A stretch of DNA of 50,160 nt from Paracoccaceae bacterium (GTDB taxonomy: Bacteria; Pseudomonadota; Alphaproteobacteria; Rhodobacterales; Rhodobacteraceae), in assembly GCA_029938175.1 (NCBI GenBank), contig JAPYON010000001.1, positions 139,659 through 189,818 on the forward strand. The letters are read 5' to 3'. The notes under the pieces were generated by a model. It worked only from the letters and a program-made list of their open reading frames with translations, was not told the origin of the DNA and searched no databases. Below, piece by piece: positions 24,953-32,068 of the stretch (positions are counted from its first letter, which is position 1; every line of letters starts with the position of its first letter). A program made the translations under genes and the position numbers.

Positions 24953-27396
24953 GCAAATCTCTCCCAACCCACGCACGGGTGGTTGTAATCGGTGGCGGTG
25001 TCGCCGGTGCATCCGTGGCCTACCACTTGGCGAAACTCGGCTGGAAAGACGTGATCCTGCTGGAACGCAAGCAGCTTACGAGCGGCACAACATGGCACGC
25101 TGCAGGTCTAATCGGCCAACTCCGCGCCAGCTCCAACATGACCCGTCTGGCGAAATATACGCAGGAATTATACTTCGATCTAGAGGCTGAAACAGGTGTC
25201 GCCACAGGTATCAAGCGCAACGGCTCCATCAGCGTCGCCCTGACCGAAGAACGCCGTGAAGAACTGTACCGTGGAGCCTCCATGGCCCGCGCGTTTGGCG
25301 TTGAAGTCGAGGAAATTTCGCCCGAAGAGGCCAAAAACCGCTATCCGCATCTGAACATAGATGACGTGGTTGGTGCGGTATACCTGCCCAAAGACGGGCA
25401 GGGCGACCCTGCCAACATCACCCACGCGATGGCAAAGGGTGCGCGGAAAATGGGTGTGCAGATATTCGAAAACGTCAAAGTTACCGACATCAAAACTGAA
25501 GGTGGTCGCGTCACTGGCGTCACTGCCGAACAGGACGGCGAGACGACTCACATTACCTGTGACCACGTCGTTAACTGCGCAGGTATGTGGGCGCAAAAAG
25601 TCGGCGATATGGTCGGCGCGGCAATCCCGCTGCACGCTTGCGAACACTTCTATATTGTCACTGAAGGTATCGAAGGTTTGGGCAAACTCCCCGTTCTGCG
25701 CGTGCCTGATGAGTGTGCGTATTATAAAGAAGATGCAGGAAAGATTCTTCTGGGCGCGTTCGAACCCGTGGCCAAACCTTGGGGCATGGACGGCATTTCC
25801 GAGGATTTCGAGTTCGACCAGCTCCCCGAAGACTTTGACCATTTCGAGCCCATTCTGGAGACGGCCATCGACCGCATGCCCCTGCTGGCCGACGCGGGCA
25901 TTCACACGTTTTTCAACGGCCCTGAAAGTTTCACGCCAGACGACCGTTACTACCTTGGTGAAACGCCCGAGGTACAGAACTTCTGGGTTTGTTGCGGGTT
26001 CAACTCGGTCGGTATCCAGTCCGCTGGCGGCGCCGGCATGGCGTTGGCGCAGTGGATGGAGGACGGCGCGCCGCCCTTCGATCTGTGGGACGTGGACATC
26101 CGCCGCGTGCAGCCTTTCCAGAACAACCGCGCGTATCTGAAGGAACGTGTTAGCGAGAGTCTCGGCCTGTTGTACGCCGACCACTTCCCTTATCGCCAGC
26201 CGGTGACATCTCGCGGAATCCGTCGCTCACCGATCCACGAACATTTGAAAAAGCGTGGCGCGGTGTTTGGTGAAAGCAGTGGCTGGGAACGCGCCAACTG
26301 GTTTGCCGATGAAGGCCAGAAGGGCGAATATGAATACTCGTGGAAACGTCAAAACTGGTTCGAAAATGCCAAACGTGAACATATGGCTATCCGCGAGGGA
26401 GTCGGTCTGTTCGACATGACCAGTTTCGGTAAAATCCGTGTCGAGGGTCGCGATGCCTGCGCGTACCTGCAACGCCTTTGCGCAAACCAGATTGATGTTG
26501 AAAACGGCAAAATCGTCTACACTCAAATGCTGAATGAGCGTGGCGGCATTGAATCCGACCTGACTGTCACGCGCCTGTCCGAAACCGCCTATCTGCTGAT
26601 CGTTCCGGGCGGCACATTGCAACGCGATCTCGCGTGGTTGCGCCGTCATTTGACCGATGAATTCGTGGTCATCACCGACATAACAGCAGGCGAGGCGGTA
26701 TTCGCCATCATGGGGCCAAAATCCCGGGAATTGCTGCAAAAAGTCAGCCCAAATGATTTTTCCAACGAAGCCCACCCCTTCGGCACCATGCGTAATATAG
26801 AGATCGGCATGGGAATGGCCCGCGCGCACCGCGTTACGTACGTTGGCGAATTGGGCTGGGAAATATACGTCTCCACCGACCAAGCCGCCCATGTCTTTGA
26901 AGCCTTGGACAAGGCAGGCGAGGACGTCGGCCTGAAGCTCTGCGGTTTACACGTGCTGGACAGTTGCCGGATCGAGAAAGCCTACCGTCACTTCGGCCAC
27001 GACATCACGGACGAGGACAACGTGATCGAAGCAGGCCTTGGCTTTGCGGTAAAAACCGACAAGGGCGATTTCATTGGCCGCGATGCAGTGTTGGCGAAAC
27101 GCAAAGACGGTCTGGATAAACGGTTCTTGCAATTCCAGCTTAACGATTCCGAACCGCTACTTTATCACAACGAACCCATCCTGCGCGACGGCGTGATCGT
27201 CGGGTATTTATCGTCGGGCAATTACGGACACTTCCTCGGCGCAGGGATTGGGCTAGGGTACGTCCCTTGCGAGGGCGAGAGCGCGCTACAGGTTTTGGCC
27301 TCCACCTATGAAATTGAGATTGCAGGCGAGAAGTTCAGTGCCACTGCCAGCTTAAAACCGCTTTATGATCCGAAATCCAAGCGCGTGAAGGAGTAA
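24949..27396 (+). CDS. DAO-GcvT fused dehydrogenase, dimethylglycine/sarcosine dehydrogenase family (copy 2)
   Basis: I start at the ATG at 24949 (MSKSLPTHARVVVIGG), which overlaps the stop of copy 1 as ATGA; this gives 815 residues. The domain order is the same as copy 1: GGGVAGASVAYHLAKLGW dinucleotide site, GTTWHAAGLIGQL with the FAD-linking His, FAO_M, then GcvT N and C domains (RVTYVGELGWEIYV, GLHVLDSCRIEKAYRHFGHD). The AAGLIGQLR continuation after the His differs from AAGNVPTFS in copy 1, suggesting different substrate pockets. Successive demethylation of dimethylglycine and sarcosine by the pair is a plausible inference. Sarcosine would also arrive from creatinase. Confidence 0.88.
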   Translation: MSKSLPTHARVVVIGGGVAGASVAYHLAKLGWKDVILLERKQLTSGTTWHAAGLIGQLRASSNMTRLAKYTQELYFDLEAETGVATGIKRNGSISVALTEERREELYRGASMARAFGVEVEEISPEEAKNRYPHLNIDDVVGAVYLPKDGQGDPANITHAMAKGARKMGVQIFENVKVTDIKTEGGRVTGVTAEQDGETTHITCDHVVNCAGMWAQKVGDMVGAAIPLHACEHFYIVTEGIEGLGKLPVLRVPDECAYYKEDAGKILLGAFEPVAKPWGMDGISEDFEFDQLPEDFDHFEPILETAIDRMPLLADAGIHTFFNGPESFTPDDRYYLGETPEVQNFWVCCGFNSVGIQSAGGAGMALAQWMEDGAPPFDLWDVDIRRVQPFQNNRAYLKERVSESLGLLYADHFPYRQPVTSRGIRRSPIHEHLKKRGAVFGESSGWERANWFADEGQKGEYEYSWKRQNWFENAKREHMAIREGVGLFDMTSFGKIRVEGRDACAYLQRLCANQIDVENGKIVYTQMLNERGGIESDLTVTRLSETAYLLIVPGGTLQRDLAWLRRHLTDEFVVITDITAGEAVFAIMGPKSRELLQKVSPNDFSNEAHPFGTMRNIEIGMGMARAHRVTYVGELGWEIYVSTDQAAHVFEALDKAGEDVGLKLCGLHVLDSCRIEKAYRHFGHDITDEDNVIEAGLGFAVKTDKGDFIGRDAVLAKRKDGLDKRFLQFQLNDSEPLLYHNEPILRDGVIVGYLSSGNYGHFLGAGIGLGYVPCEGESALQVLASTYEIEIAGEKFSATASLKPLYDPKSKRVKE

Positions 27397-27399
27397 TAT

Positions 27400-28938
27400 A
27401 TGAGCAGACGAGCAGGGGGCCGCAGCGCCCGCAAAGCCATGCGTGCCGCGCCACTTTCGGAAGAAATACGCCCGATTTGTGCTGGCATGTCGGGTGGGCG
27501 TTACAAGCCCTTGTCCGATGACGACATCGCGCAAATCCACGAGGCAGCGATGGAAATTCTGTCCGACATCGGGTTTAAGGACGCGACCGAGGGCTGCATC
27601 GCCGCCTGCACCGCCGTAGGGGCGATCTATAGAGACGGGCGGCTGTTTTTTCCGCGTGATCTGGTTCTGGAAACCATCAAAACCGCGAACCGTGATATTA
27701 CCCTCTGCGGACGCGATTCAAAACACGACATCCACCCACAGGGTACCAAAGTACATTTCGGTACAGCGGGCGCCGCGGTGCATATCGTCAACGTGGAAAA
27801 AAACGAATACCGCGAAAGTATGCTACAAGATCTTTATGATGCCGCACGCATCGTGGACCAGCAGGACAACATCCACTTTTTTCAACGCCCTTTGGTGCCG
27901 CGCGACATGACAAATGAGCTGGATCTGGACATAAACACGCTTTATGCGAGCCTTTCGGGTACTAATAAACATATCGGTACCAGCATCACTCTGGTCGAGA
28001 ACTGCAAGCCGTTTGTTGACATGATCTACGCAGTTGCGGGAGGCGAAAATGCGTTCCGCGCCCGCCCATTTGTCTCGGTTTCCGCGACGTTCATAGTGCC
28101 GCCGCTACGCTTTGCGACCGAGGCACTGGATGTGATTGGCGAGATGGTCAACGCCGGTGTTCCGGTGCTGCTTTTGTCTGCCGGGCAGGCGGGCGCGACC
28201 TCGCCCGCTGCGCTCGCCGGATCGGTGGTGCAGTCGATTGCCGAAGTGCTGGCTGGTCTAGTTTATATCAACGCACTTGCCCCTGGCCATCCGGCGATAT
28301 TCGGGCCGTGGCCGTTCGTGTCGGACCTGCGTACTGGTGCTATGTCCGGCGGCTCGGGTGAGCAGTCGTTGCTGATTGCTGCAGTAACCCAGATGGCCAA
28401 CCATTATGACCTTCCTTGTGGTGTGCCCGCCGGAATGAGCGATGCAAAAATGCCGGATATCCAGTCGGGTTATGAAAAAGGCATCACCACGGTGATGGCT
28501 GGCTTGTCCGGTGGTAATATGGTGTACGAAGCTGCGGGAATGCATGGTTCGTTGTTGGGATTCTGTCTTGAAAGCCTGATCCTCGATAATGACATTCTGG
28601 GTCAGTCGCTTCGCTGTGTACGCGGGATTGAGGTGAACGAGGACACGCTGTCGTTGGACACGATCCGTAATGTAATCAACGGGCCGGAGCATTTTCTGGG
28701 CCAGCCTCAGACGCTCGATCTGATGCAGAAAGAGTACATCTATCCGGTGATCGGTGACCGCACGACCCCGAAGGAATGGGAGGAATTGCAAAAACCCGAG
28801 ATAGTCATCAAAGCCATTAAGGAAAAGCGCCGCATTCTGGTTGAGTTTTTCCCACAGTATATTTCAGAAGCAGTGGATGCGGATTTACGTGCGCGATTTG
28901 ATATTAAGCTGCCAAGGGAACGGATGAAACGGGCGTAA
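27400..28938 (+). CDS. MttB-family (trimethylamine methyltransferase-like) protein, non-pyrrolysine
   Basis: The 512-residue protein starts at an ATG behind AAGGAG, three bases after copy 2. It matches the MttB superfamily along its length: ALSDDDIAQIHEAAMEIL-type N-terminal helix, VHFGTAGAAVHIV, and the barrel strands around GVPAGMSDAKMPDIQSGYEKG. There is no in-frame amber codon, so it belongs to the non-pyrrolysine branch, some members of which demethylate glycine betaine or other quaternary amines with a corrinoid protein as acceptor. No corrinoid-binding protein gene or reactivase lies in this window. Placement behind two THF-linked demethylating dehydrogenases points to methylated-amine breakdown, but the substrate and methyl acceptor are unknown. 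Confidence 0.85.
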   Translation: MSRRAGGRSARKAMRAAPLSEEIRPICAGMSGGRYKPLSDDDIAQIHEAAMEILSDIGFKDATEGCIAACTAVGAIYRDGRLFFPRDLVLETIKTANRDITLCGRDSKHDIHPQGTKVHFGTAGAAVHIVNVEKNEYRESMLQDLYDAARIVDQQDNIHFFQRPLVPRDMTNELDLDINTLYASLSGTNKHIGTSITLVENCKPFVDMIYAVAGGENAFRARPFVSVSATFIVPPLRFATEALDVIGEMVNAGVPVLLLSAGQAGATSPAALAGSVVQSIAEVLAGLVYINALAPGHPAIFGPWPFVSDLRTGAMSGGSGEQSLLIAAVTQMANHYDLPCGVPAGMSDAKMPDIQSGYEKGITTVMAGLSGGNMVYEAAGMHGSLLGFCLESLILDNDILGQSLRCVRGIEVNEDTLSLDTIRNVINGPEHFLGQPQTLDLMQKEYIYPVIGDRTTPKEWEELQKPEIVIKAIKEKRRILVEFFPQYISEAVDADLRARFDIKLPRERMKRA

Positions 28939-29080
28939 GAAATCCAATAATGAGCGGTAACACTCTTAGCAATCGTAGCTGCAAAACGATTTGGTTACTA
29001 AACCCTTAACAGTTCGGACGTGACCCAAAAAAACGCAAATTATTCGACTGAACGGTGATAAGCGACCTCCTTTTTCGTCT

Positions 29081-29488
29081 CTAATTCACCTTTTTCCCTC
29101 GCCACGGCAGCGGCGCTACGGGAATGCCGTCATCAATCAATGACTTTGCATCCTCGAGTTTGGCTTCGCCATAAATCGGGCGCTCAGGGGCGTCGCCTTC
29201 GTGAATCGCCCTTGCCTCAGCGGCAAAGTTGTTCCCTACGTTGTCGGCGCTGTCCCTTATCTTTTTGCGCAATTCTCTGACTGCTTGTTCTGCAGCCGAC
29301 GCTGGTGCACTTAGAGGGTGTTCGCCCTTCGAAACGCGTGGGGCCATAATGGTTTTTTCTACAGTGGCATCACCACAAACCGAACATGAAACCATTCCGG
29401 CGGCGGACAGTTTGTCGTAACCCGCGCTGGAGCCAAACCAGCTTTCAAAGCGGTGGCCTTTGGCGCATTTTAAGTCGTAACGGATCAT
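29081..29488 (-). CDS. DUF1178 family protein
   Basis: The 135-residue protein starts at an ATG behind GAGGG. It opens MIRYDLKCAKGHRFESWF, the defining DUF1178 N-terminus, with a CxxC pair (SCSVCGD) near residue 36 forming a likely zinc ribbon with the earlier Cys and His. A conserved C-terminal block reads ARAIHEGDAPERPIYGEA. The function of this proteobacterial family is unknown. It is divergent from phoR with 82 bases between start codons, which must contain both promoters. Confidence 0.87.
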   Translation of the reverse strand: MIRYDLKCAKGHRFESWFGSSAGYDKLSAAGMVSCSVCGDATVEKTIMAPRVSKGEHPLSAPASAAEQAVRELRKKIRDSADNVGNNFAAEARAIHEGDAPERPIYGEAKLEDAKSLIDDGIPVAPLPWRGKKVN

Positions 29489-29570
29489 TTAACCCTCGTT
29501 GGTTTCTTACATAACGTATATAGGAAGTGTTAACGTAATCCTACTAGGGCTGAGTCCAAAGGGAAGCAAT

Positions 29571-30812
29571 ATGCAATCACGCCTTCTTCCTTTCGTCCTG
29601 ATTGGCATAGCCATCGGCGTGGTCACTGCATTTCTGTCTGTTCTGGAGGAGCCGTTCTGGACCGTTCTCATCTCGGTTCTAGTGATGGTAATCTTATTTG
29701 GGCTGTTGCTGGAGGTCATGCGTAATCCGGTCGAAGAAGGAGATGTCGAGGTGGCGGCAACTGCCAAGCCGATGCCGACGGGGTTCGGGCGGGCGATGCT
29801 GGAACAAATGCCGCTTCCGCTGCTGGTGATTTCGCGTGAGGGGCGGGTGGTTTATGGAAACCCCGCCGCCAAAGAGGTTCTACCCAGTTTGAAACCAAGG
29901 GATCATTTCGCGAGCCTACTACGTGTTCCCGTATTCGTTGATGCGGTCAATGCCGCTGTGACCGATGGAAAGAGTAGCAAGATTTCCTTCACCACTAGCC
30001 AACCACACGAACGGTATTATGAGGCCAGTATAGGCTTGATGCCGGCGGGCAGCGATTTTGACGACAAGGTGCAAGCGATTGTCCAAATCGAGGACCGGAC
30101 ACAGGATCGCAGGGTTGAAAAAATGCGCAGTGATTTTGTGGCGAATGCCAGTCATGAGTTGCGGACACCGCTTGCCTCGATCTTGGGATATATTGAGACT
30201 TTGCAAGGCCACGCCAAGGATGATCCGGTTGCGCGTGAAAAATTTCTTAATATCATGGACAAGCAGGCGACGCGGATGCAGCGCCTTGTTAACGATTTGA
30301 TGTCCTTAAGCCGGATCGAACTGAACGAGCATGTCCGCCCCAGCGACCCATGCGAGTTGAACGAGCTGGTGCGCGAGGCGATATCAGCCCTGTTGCCGTT
30401 GCAAAAGAAATACGAAGTGACATTGGAAACCTTGTTGGACGGCGATGGTCCGGTGGTTGCTGCGGATCGTGATCAGCTGAATCAGGTGCTGGTCAATCTG
30501 ATAGATAACGCCATGAAATACGGTGGCGGTGGCACGGTTGTGACCGTGACAACTGCCGCGCCGGATTTGCGATATGCGAATATGGTAGGGATCACGATTG
30601 CGGATCAGGGCGCAGGGATCGGGGCCGAGCATTTGCATCGCCTGACCGAGCGTTTCTATCGTATAAACGTAAAACAAAGCCGCAATAAGGGGGGCACCGG
30701 CTTGGGTTTGGCGATTGTTAAACATATCGTTAACCGCCACGGCGGCGATCTGCAGATAGAATCGACTTTAGGTGAGGGCAGCCGGTTCACGGTCTGGCTG
30801 CCTGTATCTTAA
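29571..30812 (+). CDS. phoR: Phosphate-regulon sensor histidine kinase
   Basis: The ATG at 29571 has a GGGAAG site and gives 413 residues. Two hydrophobic helices (about 5-25 and 28-48) anchor it. A PAS-like region follows (LLVISREGRVVYGNPAA), then HisKA with phospho-His in ASHELRTPLASILGYIETL, and HATPase with N-box NLIDNAMKYG and G-boxes DQGAGIG and GTGLGLAIV. PhoR phosphorylates PhoB under phosphate limitation and normally takes its signal from the Pst transporter through PhoU. Here pst and phoU are missing between phoR and phoB, with only a pstB scrap left. How it senses phosphate is therefore an open question unless pst is elsewhere. Confidence 0.92.
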   Translation: MQSRLLPFVLIGIAIGVVTAFLSVLEEPFWTVLISVLVMVILFGLLLEVMRNPVEEGDVEVAATAKPMPTGFGRAMLEQMPLPLLVISREGRVVYGNPAAKEVLPSLKPRDHFASLLRVPVFVDAVNAAVTDGKSSKISFTTSQPHERYYEASIGLMPAGSDFDDKVQAIVQIEDRTQDRRVEKMRSDFVANASHELRTPLASILGYIETLQGHAKDDPVAREKFLNIMDKQATRMQRLVNDLMSLSRIELNEHVRPSDPCELNELVREAISALLPLQKKYEVTLETLLDGDGPVVAADRDQLNQVLVNLIDNAMKYGGGGTVVTVTTAAPDLRYANMVGITIADQGAGIGAEHLHRLTERFYRINVKQSRNKGGTGLGLAIVKHIVNRHGGDLQIESTLGEGSRFTVWLPVS

Positions 30813-30836
30813 TCGTATTGGTCATTAGTACCGGTG

Positions 30837-30857
30837 GGGGCGCTAACGCCCCTTCTT
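30837..30857 (+). terminator. Intrinsic terminator after phoR
   Basis: GGGGCG (30837-30842), loop CTAA and CGCCCC (30847-30852) form a six-base GC stem followed by TTCTT. It starts 25 bases after the phoR stop. If active, it uncouples phoR from phoB. Confidence 0.65.
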
Positions 30858-30870
30858 GTCATAAAACCGT

Positions 30871-31094
30871 CATGTCAGTGCAATAAAAGTGCGTTCGAAG
30901 TGGCTGATTCACGAGCCGCGGAATAACTATTCTGCGGTGAGTGTCACGCACTCGATGCAGCAGGTCGTGCGGGTCTCTCAAAAAAGGTATTTTTTAATCT
31001 TGGGGATAGGGTAGAATACGGCGACACGTCGGCGATTTTCACCAACTCGGTTGACCAACGCACGCAAGGTTACATTGCCGGCCTGTTCGGTTAA
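30871..31094 (+). pseudogene. pstB: Relic: 3' end of pstB (phosphate ABC importer ATPase)
   Basis: No intact frame exists, but two frames joined end to end recover the C-terminal quarter of PstB. The first gives WLIHEPRNNYSAVS, then VTHSMQQVVRVSQK (30943-30984), the PstB switch-His region VTHSMQQAARVSQK. The second gives FFNLGDRVEYGDTSAIF, then TNSVDQRTQGYIAGLFG and a stop (30990-31094), matching the usual ending FTNPxxKRTEDYITGRFG. One extra A in the run at 30980-30985 would restore the frame. The Walker A, signature and Walker B regions and the whole of pstS, pstC, pstA and phoU are absent. The relic stops 11 bases before phoB. Confidence 0.85.
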
Positions 31095-31105
31095 AGGGGG
31101 CAAGG

Positions 31106-31801
31106 ATGAGCATTAAAGTTCTGGCAGTCGAAGATGAAGAGGCGATTAGCCATCTGCTGAACTACAATTTGACGGCCGAGGGATTTGCAGTTTCCATCAT
31201 TGATGACGGTTATGAGGCGTTGATGGCGGCAGAGGATTTCCAACCTGACATCATTCTGCTGGATTGGATGTTGCCGAACGTCTCGGGTATCGAAATTTGT
31301 CGACAATTACGGGCGCACACCGAGACGCGGGACATTCCGATTATCATGCTGACAGCGCGGGCCGAGGAAGAGGACCGCTTGTGCGGGTTTGACAAGGGCG
31401 CGGATGACTACGTGACCAAACCGTTCTCGATGAAGGAACTGGTGGCGCGGATACATGCGGTTTTGCGACGGGTTAATTCTGCGGCAATGGAAAATTTGGT
31501 GGAGTTTGGCGATATCGGTTTGGACCGCGACACGATGCGAGTGAAACGGGCTGGCGAGGCGGTGACGCTCGGACCGACGGAGTTTCGTTTGCTGGAAGTT
31601 TTAGTTAAATGGCCAGGGCGTGTTTATAGCCGCGAACAATTGCTTGATCAGGTTTGGGGGCAGGGCATTTACGTGGAAGCCCGCACGGTCGACGTGCACA
31701 TCGGGCGGTTGCGCAAGGCGTTGAACAAGGGCGGCTTGGCTGACCCGATCCGCACAGTGCGGGCTTCGGGTTATGCGCTGGACGAGACGTACGGTGGGTG
31801 A
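31106..31801 (+). CDS. phoB: Phosphate-regulon response regulator
   Basis: This 231-residue OmpR-family regulator has a receiver domain with phospho-acceptor Asp in ILLDWMLPNVSGIE (about residue 54), acidic pair EDEE near the start, and Lys in DDYVTKPFS. The C-terminal winged helix reads LGPTEFRLLEVLVKWPGRVYSREQLLD, then RTVDVHIGRLRKALN, the PhoB-type DNA-binding domain. It activates phosphate-starvation genes through Pho boxes. The ribosome site is GGGGGCAAGG. It would normally be the last gene of the pst-pho cluster; here it follows a pstB relic. Confidence 0.92.
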   Translation: MSIKVLAVEDEEAISHLLNYNLTAEGFAVSIIDDGYEALMAAEDFQPDIILLDWMLPNVSGIEICRQLRAHTETRDIPIIMLTARAEEEDRLCGFDKGADDYVTKPFSMKELVARIHAVLRRVNSAAMENLVEFGDIGLDRDTMRVKRAGEAVTLGPTEFRLLEVLVKWPGRVYSREQLLDQVWGQGIYVEARTVDVHIGRLRKALNKGGLADPIRTVRASGYALDETYGG

Positions 31802-31856
31802 AGTTGGGCGCTACGGTGCGTTGAGACCGCGTACGCTACGGCTAAAACCTACCGCG

Positions 31857-32036
31857 CTACTCGTCATCAGGGCCTTTTTCTTTATTTACTAAATTTTTGG
31901 CAACATCGACCGCAGATCCTGCCAACATCCCAATGAACATATCCCAGACGACTCCTGCGCTTACGTTACCGAAGGCCGCGCCAAACGCTATGCCTAGGCC
32001 TACATCGATACCTATGCCGCGGATCTTCGGGGGGTT
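31857..32036 (-). pseudogene. Possible broken small Gly-rich hydrophobic protein gene
   Basis: On the minus strand a 59-codon stop-free stretch reads GIGIDVGLGIAFGAAFGNVS, then AGVVWDMFIGMLAGSAVD, and ends KEKGPDDE-stop. The GxxxG spacing and acidic tail look like a real small membrane protein rather than a chance frame. No start codon is available before the central ATGs, and a stop precedes it at 32037-32039. Adding one C to the C6 run at 32029-32034 (minus strand) joins an upstream SDPETP stretch, but still without a clear start. I do not recognise the family. It lies 32 bases downstream of the carB stop on the same strand. Confidence 0.35.
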
Positions 32037-32068
32037 TCAGGATCAGATTTTATCGCCCAACCCTACTA

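Noticed and set aside
25180-26184. Minus-strand open frame of 334 codons inside the second DAO-GcvT gene
   Set aside because: Same reason: the sense-strand protein is unmistakable and the antisense product has no recognisable motifs.
27400-28938. Pyrrolysine-containing TMA methyltransferase
   Set aside because: There is no in-frame amber codon in the gene, so it is the non-pyrrolysine type; calling it a trimethylamine enzyme would be unsupported.
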